Assembly (NCBI RefSeq): GCF_901933205.1
Contig: NC_044600.1
Span: forward strand, 4,316,501 to 4,380,500
Direction of reading: 5' to 3'
DNA length: 64,000 nucleotides
Origin: Camarhynchus parvulus
Taxonomy: Eukaryota > Chordata > Aves > Passeriformes > Thraupidae
Below the pieces are notes generated by a model. It saw only the letters and a program-made list of their open reading frames with translations, ran no database searches and was not told the origin of the DNA. Shown in pieces: positions 25,701 through 35,444 of the stretch. A program made the position numbers and the translations under genes. Position 1 is the first letter of the stretch, and the number at the start of each line of letters is the position of its first letter.

Positions 25701-26457
25701 CCATCAGTGAGGAACTCTGCAAATACAGAAACTCTCAGAGCAGTTTGGGTCAGTCAGAAGTGCACAGGCTTTTTCCTCACAGGTGATTGATCTCTCCAGA
25801 GCTGTGTTTAGTCTCTCAAGCACTGCTTGTCTGCAGCAGATGAACATGGAATCCTAAATAAGCCTAAAACATTCCAGGCTATGACAGCCCTCAGACGATC
25901 AGGGAAAACACTCTGAGATTTTTATTTAAGAAAGTCTGACCTCTGGGAATGATGGAGAAGCAGTAGGAATGGAAGCAGCTCTCCAGTGCCTTCACACTCC
26001 TTCTCCTTCCTTCTCCATCCTGAAATCCCTGTATTTTCTGCTGGTACTCAAATCTTTAACATGAGACATTGAACAGCTCAGTGACAAACATGAGAGCATT
26101 TTTTCTGGAAGCTGAAGTGAAGCAATTGAAAAAGATGTGAGGGCAGCTCAGTCCTCAGCCCTTGTGTGACTCCAGTTTGCTCATCCTGCGAGATGGAAAG
26201 GGAAACTGCTGTTGTGAAATACAAGTTTTGGGGTACCAAAAGAACAGAAACACACCCACTGTGTTATCTTGCCCTCACCCAAAGAAAGTGTTTTATTCTT
26301 GGCAGTAAAGGTGACTGGGACTTTGGTTTTCAGTCTTAACCTGTTTACAGACATTGGTGTCAGAATTGAATGCACAGTGCTGAAATCTCAATATTGGCTC
26401 TCACATCAGCCTAAGCTGCTCTTATTTTGTGTTCTGTTTCCTCCTTCCCCTCTGCAG
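22712..26457 (+). other. HDX: HDX intron 3 (3.7 kb)
   Basis: GTAATC donor and CCCCTCTGCAG acceptor, phase 0. The content is AT-rich, with no recognised repeat family and no supported exon. Confidence 0.8.
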
Positions 26458-26511
26458 ATTTCAGGAAACCTTACTGTGCCTTGGATTACAGGTTGTTCCA
26501 GAAAAAGAGCA
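26458..26511 (+). CDS. HDX: HDX exon 4: 54-bp linker exon
   Basis: This small exon encodes 18 residues (427-444), ISGNLTVPWITGCSRKRA, a sequence I recognise between the linker and the second homeodomain of HDX. It has a good polypyrimidine tract and CAG acceptor and a GTAAGT donor. Both ends are phase 0, so its omission would keep the frame and join the linker straight to homeodomain 2. The Arg-Lys-Arg cluster next to a homeodomain could serve nuclear import or DNA contact; that is inference. It is too short for a standard ORF finder to mark out by itself, and was located by joining flanking exons. Confidence 0.92.
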
Positions 26512-27380
26512 GTAAGTACATTTTCATTTAAGTATCTAATGCATCAAGTGAAGCAATGAAAAGATGATAAAAATGCATTTTTGAAAATGTCTGTTCTATT
26601 TACCTTGGGTGGGTTTTTTCCCTTTTTTACTTTGATACAAACATTATCTGCAGGTGCAGTGTTTCAGTTGAGGTGAAGTTGATGTCTATCTTTAAAGCAG
26701 GTCAAGGTCATAACCCAGTGTGAGGTGATGCCCAGGTAGGAGTCGTGCTCTTAGCTCAAACACAACATCTGAATTGATCAGGACTGAGAGTTTGGAGCTC
26801 AGAATATGTTTTTTATATTGAAGGTGAAGTGGTTGTTCATTGAGGCAACTGAATGCTTAGGAGAATAACTCCCTGTGCAGCTTCTCTGCACATGCACAGA
26901 ATTAGTCAGTGCTGGCTGTAGGAACTTGAGCAAGTCTAATTTTATCCAGATAAATGTCATTTCACAGTAGCAGAATCAGCCAATTTGGTGTCCTCAATTC
27001 ACAGACAGCTTCAAACCATAACACAAGGTATGAAACAGATTTTGTCAGGGAAAAAAAACCCAAAACCCTGCCCAGTTCTTTTGTTTAGTTAGTGCTCAGC
27101 ATTTCCAGCTTGTCTTTGAAGAGATGTCACTTCTGCCTCCTTACCAGCAAATCCAGCCTCAGGTGGGATGGTACAGCCAGGCTCTCCAGGGCTGCTCTGT
27201 CACTCCAGCTCTGTCAGAAGCAGCAACAGACATAAGTGTCTGCCATGGTAACCAAACTCCCCAGTCTGTTGAGCTGGCGCTGCCCTGGCAGTGTCCTGGC
27301 AGTGCCTGCTCTGTTGGCAGTGAGGTCTAGGCAATGGAAGATCCTTTCCTTGCTTTCTCCTGCTGTAACCGTGCCGCCTG

Positions 27381-28134
27381 CCGGTTCGCGTGCGGGTCGT
27401 GTGCTTTGCAGCCCTTTCTTCCCCAAAGGCCCAAACTGCTTTAATTAGAAATGCTCTTCAAGCACAAGGTTTGGATGCAGCCAGTGAGACTCACATTTCA
27501 GAAGGACCATCAATGGTCTGATAAAGACACAGCACTTTCAAGCAGGCTGCTGGGACTGAGGAGGATATTTGAAACCTGTTGACATGCAGTTGTAGCAGAA
27601 GTGCAAAATGCAATGTAATGCAGTAGAAGTGGAAAATGAAATGCTGTTAGACAAGGCTGCTCCCCAAATTGGCTCTGCCTGGATCCAGCTGCCCTGCAGC
27701 ACAGCCTTCTCCCTTTCTCCTCACTGCCCTCTGCTCAGGACCAAGGCAAACCTGGGGCATGTAAACTCCTGTAAGACACAAAGCGGCTGATGGGCAGCAA
27801 ATGCAGCGTTGCCAAAGCGGCTGCCCATGGCCCCTCCCAGCGCTCCCGCCATCCCCACCTTTGCCATGCCGCTGGTCCGTGGTGTCCCGGCTAGCGCGGT
27901 TCCCGGCCCTGGTTTGGCCATCCTGGCGGCTCCGGCCCTCAATTCCGCCTCTACGAGCCCGCCCAGCAGCATCACCGCAGCCCCGCCGCTTCCCGCCCGC
28001 TAGGCGCGAGTGCGGCCGCTCCTCCGGCCCCTGAAGTTCCCCTCGCGGCGCCGCCGACAGGCGCCGGTGGCGGCCGGTTCCGTCAGCGTCCGCTGCTGCC
28101 TGCCGCGCGCCGCCGCTTCGCCCGCCCGCCCCGC
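27381..28134 (+). repeat. Left arm of a 1.8-kb imperfect palindrome
   Basis: This arm is the near-exact reverse complement of 28,412-29,166; for the outer part, paired positions sum to 56,548. The outer 500-600 bp show only a few differences, for example GACATGCAG here versus GACGTGCAG in the reversed right arm, and GCAGCGTTGCC versus GCAGCCTCGCC. Small indels cluster towards the centre (TCTACGAG versus TCTCGAG, GACAGGCGCC versus GACAGAGGCGCC). The outer half is ordinary AT/GC-mixed DNA; the inner half, from about 27,790, is GC- and CpG-rich. No transposon terminal motif or clear flanking target-site duplication was seen. Confidence 0.93.
27721..27921 (-). other. Outward-facing short ORF, left palindrome arm
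   Basis: This is the mirror copy of the 66-codon frame at 28,627-28,827, beginning MAKPGPGTALAG on the - strand. The open frame reaches further upstream (to 27,975) than in the right arm because of a 1-bp indel at TCTACGAG. It differs from the right copy mainly at RFGN/RFGE. No family is recognised and translation is not shown. Confidence 0.25.
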
Positions 28135-28411
28135 CCGCGGCCGGCACGCGACCCGCCACGCGACCGCACGCACCTGCACGGACCGCACGCAACCGGCACG
28201 TGCCTGCCACGCACCGCACGCGACTGCCACGCGACCCGCCGCGCGACCGCACGCAGCGCCGCCACGCGCACCCGCACGTGACGCGACCGCACGCGCCTGC
28301 CATGCGACCGCACGCGACTGCCACGCGATCGCACGCGACCCGCCGCGTGACCGACACGCCTGCCACGCGCCCGCGCGCGGCCGCCGCGACCCGCGCCGCG
28401 CCGCGCGCGTG
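28135..28411. repeat. Palindrome core: degenerate GCACGCGACC-type tandem repeats
   Basis: About 277 bp are built of loosely repeated 10-11-bp words such as GCACGCGACC, GCCACGCGACC, CGCACGCGACTGCC and GCACGTGCC, making one of the most CpG-dense stretches in the window. The same word occurs at the outer tips of both arms (ACCCGCACGCGACCGG at 29,151-29,166 and its complement near 27,381-27,397), so repeat blocks bound each arm on both sides. Confidence 0.85.
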
Positions 28412-29166
28412 CCGGGCGGGCGGGCGGGCGAAGCGGCGGCGCGCGTGGCGAGGCAGCGAGGGACGCGGACGGAACCGCCGCCACCGGCGCCTCTGTCGGC
28501 GGCCGCGAGGGAACTTCAGGGGCCGGAGGAGCGGCGCACTCGCGCTTAGCGGGCGGGAAGCGGCGGGGCTGCGGTGATGCTGCTGGGCGGGCTCGAGAGG
28601 CGGAATTGAGGGCCGGAGCCGCCAGGATGGCCAAACCAGGGCCTGGAACCGCGCTAGCCGGGACACCACGGACCAGCGGCATGGCAAAGGTGGGGATGGC
28701 GGGAGCGCTGGGAGGGGCCATGGGCAGCCGCTTTGGCGAGGCTGCATTTGCTGCCCATCAGCCGCTTTGTGTCTTACAGGAGTTTACATGCCCCAGGTTT
28801 GCCTTGGTCCTGAGCAGAGGGCAGTGAGGAGAAAGGGAGAAGGCTGTGCTGCAGGGCAGCTGGATCCAGGCAGAGCCAATTTGGGGAGCAGCCTTGTCTA
28901 ACAGCATTTCATTTTCCACTTCTACTGCATTACATTGCATTTTGCACTTCTGCTACAACTGCACGTCAACAGGTTTCAAATATCCTCCTCAGTCCCAGCA
29001 GCCTGCTTGAAAGTGCTGTGTCTTTATCAGACCATTGATGGTCCTTCTGAAATGTGAGTCTCACTGGCTGCATCCAAACCTTGTGCTTGAAGAGCATTTC
29101 TAATTAAAGCAGTTTGGGCCTTTGGGGAAGAAAGGGCTGCAAAGCACACGACCCGCACGCGACCGG
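28412..29166 (-). repeat. Right arm of a 1.8-kb imperfect palindrome
   Basis: Mirror of 27,381-28,134. Reading outward it holds a GC-rich segment, GCCGCCAGGATGG at about 28,619-28,631 (a strong Kozak-like start), a short ORF, a TCTTACAG acceptor-like site near 28,780, and then less GC-rich sequence ending at AGCACACGACCCGCACGCG. The left arm holds the same elements pointing the other way. Confidence 0.93.
28627..28827 (+). other. Outward-facing short ORF, right palindrome arm
   Basis: The ATG in a GCCGCCAGGATGG context opens a 66-codon frame starting MAKPGPGTALAG and ending LVLSRGQ, Gly/Ala-rich in its first half. Its twin on the other arm is 27,721-27,921 on the - strand, with the frame kept and one residue different (RFGE here, RFGN there). 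I do not recognise a protein family. The frame crosses a possible splice acceptor (TCTTACAG), so it may be chance in CpG-rich DNA or part of a noncoding transcript. I list it as a candidate only. Confidence 0.25.
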
Positions 29167-29888
29167 CCCGTCTTTTTCCTTTATTATTTTCAGTTCTTCA
29201 GTCTTCAGAAAGTGTAAGTGTGGCAGTGTTTCCTGTGTGAGTCGGAATCTGAGGACCATCACATCGATGGTGTTTTCTCTCAGACTTTTTCTAGGTCTCA
29301 GCTGAAGCACTTCCCATTTCTGCAGAGTTTGGTACAATGACTTACTTCTTTTTGTACAGAGAGCACTTTATAAGAGCATCTCCCAGAGGAACTGGTACTT
29401 TTGTACAAATCCTGTTGTGCTCAATCCATCTTCTTTCTTTCCTAAGTGCTAATTCTCTTGAGGAGGCTTTTTAAAATGCAGCTCTTTTCTGGAAGGCTCA
29501 TTCCCTCTATCACTTAATGACCTTTTAGAGCATCTCACCAAGGAGCTGGAGAGTGTCCTGGGTAGAGTTTCACAGCTAAATGGGGAGGTTTTAGCCAATA
29601 TCCAGTTGTAAGGTAATCCAGGTCGGGTGTGTGACCTGACAGGTACAAATTCTGCTGCTGAGGTTGTTTTTAGAGTTCAGTGCTGTTCTGGGGTCAGGTG
29701 TGTGCCAGAGCCAGCTCAGATTTGGCAGTGGGAGCACAGGGCTGGGAGTGGGGTGATTTTGGCCCCTGCCTGCAGCACTGGGGGGTTTGTTGGTCATTGT
29801 GGTCATGCTGGATACCTGACCCCAGCAGTAGAAGACATTACTGGAGTAAAATTTAAACTTTCAAGGATGTGGAGGTGCCTGTTCATTA

Positions 29889-30301
29889 ATCATAGAATCC
29901 CTGAGGTTTGAAAATACCTTTAAGATCATTGAATCAGCCCAGAATCAGCATGGTCACCACTAAACTGTGTCCCCAAGGGCCACATCCACATGTTTTTTTG
30001 AACACTTCCAGGGATGGTGATTCCACCCTTGCCCTGGGCAACCTGTTCCAATGCTTTTATTTCCTGATATCCTGATTTCCTGAGCCTGCCCTGGCCCAGC
30101 CTGAGGCTGTTCCCTCTCCTCCTGTCCCTGTTCCCTGGGAGCAGAGCCTCCCCTGGCTGTCCCCTCCCGTCAGGAGCTGTGCAGAGCCACAAGGTGCCCC
30201 CTGAGCCTCCCCAGCTCCCTCAGCCTCTCCTGGGGCTCCAGCCCCTGCCCAAGCTCCATTCCCTTCTCTATCCCCAACCTCTCAATGTCTTCCCTGCAGT
30301 G
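29889..30301 (-). mobile_element. CR1 LINE 3'-end fragment (antisense)
   Basis: Begins AATCATAGAATCCCTGAGG and runs through AAGATCATTGAATCAGCCC, GGGCAACCTGTTCCAATGC, CCTGTCCCTGTTCCCTGGGA and CAGAGCCACAAGGTGCCCCC, the usual antisense order of a CR1 3' half. It is diverged and non-coding. Confidence 0.85.
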
Positions 30302-33300
30302 AGAGACCATTAAGGATGGTAATTAGAGAATTCTTTTTCCTTAGACCTTTACTCATTTGTCTTTTTAATCAATGAAATGCATAAAACCCTTTGGTTAATA
30401 CAATCTGTTTGACAACATCTGTGTCCAGATTTGTGGATGCACTTTCCCAGTCTGAGTGCAGAATCAGCCTCCTTCAGGGGGCAAGTGGAGGACTTGGAAC
30501 TCTGAAACTGCTGTGTACACACAGGGGGAAGACAAGCAAAGGAGAAAAAGCTCCTACTTCCTAGAAACTTTGATTTCAACTGTGAAATTCTTTTGAATAA
30601 AAAGTGTGAGGGAACAGAAATAGAATGGATAGAGTTGTAGAAGTGCCATTATGGCAATTACTGCCATTCAAACAGGAAAAGGGCTAATCTGTATTTTGGT
30701 TAAAATGGAGAAGATTGTCTTTTAGATGCTCTGAATTTTTAATCTTCTGCCTTGATGTTTTGTTTCCCTTGCCCTGTCCTTCAACTGTATCAGGAGAGAA
30801 ATAAAAGCTGTGCAGTTCTGCAGAAACTCTTTCTTGTCTGCTCAGCTCTGCTGTAGAATGATGTAATCCTGATTGTTAATGAATATTAGTCTAGAAATAT
30901 CTCCCTCTCAGTAACTCATGAGAGTGTCTTTGGAAATGACAGAGTTCTGTGTTCTGTCCTGGTGCATGTGCAGTGGCCTTTATGAATGCATTGATTTTTG
31001 GTTTTTCACAGGGTGGTGGAAGGATAACAAGGATTCAAAAATAGCAGTGAAGGTACCAGTTAAGGAGAATTAAAAGGGAGGAAATATCTTCACTTCTGTC
31101 CTTAGGTCTTGAGTGTACTGACTGTGCTTCAGTTCTGTGTCAGCTGAGGTCTGAGCAGGATGGGCTGTGTTTGGGGTAGATTTAAAGGTGCTGGTGTGCT
31201 CTGGAGAGCATTTGTCACACAGGTGGTGGCTCTGGGTAAGCTGGGCTTTAGCGGTGAAGTTCCATTTTGGGGGAGGGAGGGGGAGCCTGTCTGCCCTGAG
31301 CTTCACTTTGGGGTGTCTGGGCTCTCAGACTGTTGTATTTGGGGACAGGAAAGACTTGAAATGGGTGCAGAGTGCTAGATTTTGATTTTTGCATCACTGT
31401 TTGCACATTGGCCATTTGAATAAAACTCTGTCACAGGAGTGCAGGCACACTTGGGGCAGGTGGAGGGGCTGAGGTGTGACAGCTGCCCCAGCTGTTCTGG
31501 GCATGGGAGCACAGCTGGATTTTTTGGGGCAGACACATCAGAACAACCCTAAAGAAAGCTCCTCCTTGGCCTGGGGTGTGCAAGGCTCAGGAGAACTGAC
31601 ACGAGCTGAGAGCAAAAACCTCAGAGCAGCTTCAGAGAGCCCTGGCGGAGATTAATTAAAGCTCCTGCAGTCAGAGGGCACCTCAGCTCTGCCTTTTGTT
31701 TTAAAACTATTCCAGGAGGAACTTGGGGAGTTCTCTGCACCTTCCTCTGCTCCCCCAGGAGGGGAGAGAGCCGTGGTTCAGTCACGTCAGTGGGAGTGTG
31801 TCTGAGTGAGCCAGCCAGGCTCTGCAGTGAGGTGAGCCCACTGGAGCTCTCTGCATGGAACCCTGGGCTTGCTCCTGCTCTGTGCCACTTGCAATTCTGA
31901 CTGAAGGGTTTCCTCCTGCTCTGAGGTATTTAAATACATATCTCAAGGTATTTCTACATTGGTAATCCATCCATAGCATGGCCTGGCCTTCTGGCAGGGA
32001 GCAGCACCTCCTTGTCCCCCAGCAGTGCTGAAGGAATGCAAAGGGGAACAGGTCTGGTGATTTTTTATTGTGTGATGTGCTGCAGCTCAGTGCCACAAAT
32101 CACCCTGGCTTGTTGTCTGCTGGGAGCCTGCAGGCAGGGAATGCATCCTGCCTGAACAGGAGCTGCAGGACTTTCTGGTGCAATGTGAGAAAGACATTAA
32201 TAGGTCAAGTAAGAATCATAATTAAAAATTTAAATAATCAGTTTACTTTGAGGCTGAACATTCACTATTACACAGATCAGCTCAAAATCTCCAGAAGGGT
32301 GAGTTGTCATTTGTGTGGTTTGAGGGTTGGTTTGGAAATCAGAGTGAGATGAGTGGGGCTCAGAGTGTAATTTGTTTGCTAGACTGTTCATTGCATTGAT
32401 ATATATTTTTGTTTTTTTAATCTTTTCAGTTGAGTTTGATTTAGAAACAGATATTAACAATATCTGTAATTCTGGCTGCATGCTGAAGCAGTTACAGCTC
32501 TTCTCACAATGGGGTGCAGTGAAATATTTATCACCTTTGCTTCCATCAGAGCAAACTTCATACCCAGCCGGTGGGGAAAGATGCAAAAAGTTTCTGCTGC
32601 AGCAAACTAGCAGTGTGTGAGCAGGAGGAGTGGAAGGGTGCCTTCAGACACCTTTGTGCCTGAGTTTGTGCAGCTGTGTGTGAGCAGCAGTGTCCAGCCT
32701 GAGCTCAGCGTGGCTGTCACTGACAGGGGGCAGCTTTGTGGCACTGGTGAAACCTGAAGCTGAAATCTCAGGCTGGAGGAATGTGTAATCTGGAACAGCT
32801 TTAATGAGGTTAAATATCTTGGTGTGTTAAGGGAAAATGCAGACCTTCAGAATTTGTATGTGGTAATTCAAGAAATAATAAACTGAAAAGCAAGAATGAT
32901 ATTAAAAGATGTAGATGGGAAAGGAGAAACGTAATGGAATGATTCAGAAATCTCTGTTAATGCATACAAATAAGATCCTGAGCTGGGAATTGATAATCCT
33001 CTGAAGAAAACAGGTATTAATTAGTGTCAGGGTTCAGCGGTCAGCTCCATGCTGGTGTCACTGGGAAAGGTGAATAAGGCAAAATGCACTGTGCTTGTAC
33101 AGAGGAACCTGGGATTTGTTCATACCTTGAATACTTTGAGCGCTTCTGATCTTCCCATTCCTCCCAAAATATAACAGAGAAGCAGTGACAGGGATCAAAG
33201 GCATGGCAAATTTGTTTGTGAGAGGTTTGTTTGCTAAAAATAGCCATTACCTCAGCCCATTTCATCACCAAGTATCAGAACTGAATGTTGATTTAATATG

Positions 33301-35297
33301 ATTTCACTGCAATTGAAATGAACACCACACACAGTGCTCAGCTGCAGCATAAATGCTAGTTATGTATAAAACCTCAAGTTCTTCCATTTTTTAGCATGTC
33401 TTTGATTAATAATCTGAAATTTGTGGATAGCTTTTGTGCACGTGGCCTGAAACATTTTCAAGTGCTGCATGAGAGCCGATGTGGAAGCGCAGGCTCTGAG
33501 CAAAGGCAGGATGAGGACACTCCACCCCGTGCAATTACTCACCCCAATTTTAGACACCGGATTTGCACCACAGAAATTGCTGCACCGTGGGGGATGAGGG
33601 GCTGGCAAAGAGCCAGGGATGTCTCTGATAAACTGGGTCATCTCCTCCAAGGATGGTGTTGTTCCACTTGGGAGGTCGGGGATAAGCCGGGCTTAACCCT
33701 GCGTGGCACAGCTGCTGATTCAATTTGCTTTTCCTTGGGAATGCATAGGCTGGATTCTGCTGGACAAAGCCTCTGCTGCTTCTTCAACTGTGGCCAGCAG
33801 AAGTGGGAAATGTAAAGGATTCAGCCAACAGCCAGCACTGTCAAAGCCAAGCTTTGAATCAGCAAGCTGGCTGTCTGAGGAGAGGAAATGAGAATTGTAT
33901 TCAGAGCTTAATGACGTAAAAAATAAGAATTTAAAATAAGAATTTAATTACTGGCTTGCCTTCACCTATAAGTATTGTCATAAATATGAAGCTTTCCAAT
34001 ATTATCTTTTAATATTTTCTCCTATAATGATGAATATTATGGTATTTGTAGGGCTCTGAGGTTTTCCTCTTGGTCCTTCATTTCCTCGGATTTTATTAAG
34101 CATGAGAAGGTTATTAACTAAATTGATGGAAGCTTAGTTACATGTACAATGTAGAAATTCTATCCTTTATTTTCTGACAAAAGTCTTTATGTAATTTTTA
34201 AGCAGTTTATAATGCAGGAGTCAAACTTGGGTATGATCCATGTCAAGGGGATGATCCTGTAATTGAAGGTAGTTTGTGATTTCCCTAAGAAAGTGCTGAT
34301 AAGGCCCATGGCACAGCGTGTTACACGGAGGCAGCTAATCTGGAGCTGAGATTTGGCCATGCTCAAGTGTCATTTACATCTGCTGAGCTTAAGGAGTGAC
34401 ACTGATCCCATGATGCTGGTGCAGCTGTTGAGAGCAGGGTGTGTAAATGATGATCCTTCAGGATCTCTGAGATCCCACAGAGCTGCTGCTCACTTGGCAG
34501 AGCACTGGGGCTCCTCAGTGCTGGTCCTCTGAGTAGCAGGAAAAGTGCAAAACATGGGTTGGTGTAATGAAACTGTAGATTTTAGATAAAATTCTGTGTG
34601 AAAAGCTTTTGTTAAAGCTTGGAAGCTCTACCAGAGAAATACTTTTTGTGCTCACACCAGTTCAAACAGTGGTGAGATGTTTAGGAATTCTTTTTCAGTG
34701 TTACTCCTTTTATCACTGATCCACTATCACATGTTTTGATAAATGTAGACAAAGAGTTTGGGAACTCGCAGATAAACAGTGGAACCAATTTAAACTCAAG
34801 CTCACCATATAAACATTAAAGTATTCCCTTTAGGAAGTCAGAATCCTTTGAATTATGCATGTGTTGTAGTTTGCAGTAAGATAAAAGAACTTTTAGGGGG
34901 GAGGGTGAGAAACTTGAAAAGCCTTTAAGGAGTAATTTGCATAAATTGGGTGGAGAGAGTAAACAGCACAAGGGGGAAAAAAAGTTATTTTCAGTAAGGC
35001 CTTATAGAATGAGATAAAACAAATTACCAAAGAAATCAGGTGGAGTTGAAACAAAGCTGAAGTGCCTTAAACTTGTGTTAATGCTGCCACTGCCTTTACA
35101 GCAAATCCCAGGGAACTCTGAAGTGCCCTGGATAAAAAAAAAAAAATCAAAAAACCCTCAAATTCTTAAGGGAGACTTAGAAGAAGAGCCATGGAGTCAG
35201 TAGAACATGTGTGTTACTGTGTGGGAGACCTGTGGACATGAATGCTCAGGATAAGCAGATTCTTTTCCAATCTAACAGTATTTTTTTTATCTTGCAG

Positions 35298-35444
35298 TTA
35301 CAGGACCGCACACAATTTAGTGACCGAGACTTAGCTACCCTAAAGAAATACTGGGACAATGGCATGACCAGCCTGGGCTCAGTCTGCAGAGAGAAAATTG
35401 AAGCTGTGGCTGCAGAATTAAATGTTGACTGTGAAATAGTTCGG
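35298..35444 (+). CDS. HDX: HDX exon 5: helices 1-2 of homeodomain 2
   Basis: This exon is 147 bp, the same length as exon 2, and encodes residues 445-493. It starts LQDRTQFSDRDLATLKKYW, then DNGMTS, and ends EIVR before GTAAGA, phase 0 at both ends. Lined up without gaps against the exon 2 peptide, it shares Arg4, Phe7, Leu15, Tyr18 and the block Asn-Gly-Met-Thr at 21-24, and the intron falls after the same Val-Arg. This is direct evidence of an old duplication of the homeodomain with its intron. It supplies helices 1 and 2 of homeodomain 2; the recognition helix is in exon 6. A frame extending upstream to 35,211 lies in the intron and is not part of the protein. Confidence 0.95.

Larger units (their letters stand above)
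26512..35297 (+). other. HDX: HDX intron 4 (8.8 kb), carrying a large inverted repeat
   Basis: GTAAGT donor and TATCTTGCAG acceptor, phase 0. This is the largest intron within the coding part. It contains the CpG-rich inverted repeat at 27,381-29,166 and a CR1 fragment at about 29,889-30,301. Outside these, roughly 30.3-35.3 kb is AT-rich with no supported gene; a 139-codon frame at 33.4-33.8 kb has no recognisable domain. Confidence 0.8.

Noticed and set aside
27647..28747. A 366-codon open frame on the - strand across the palindrome
   Set aside because: It runs through both arms and the repeat core; Arg/Pro/Ala-rich composition follows from CpG-rich DNA with few stop codons. No domain or start context supports it as one protein.
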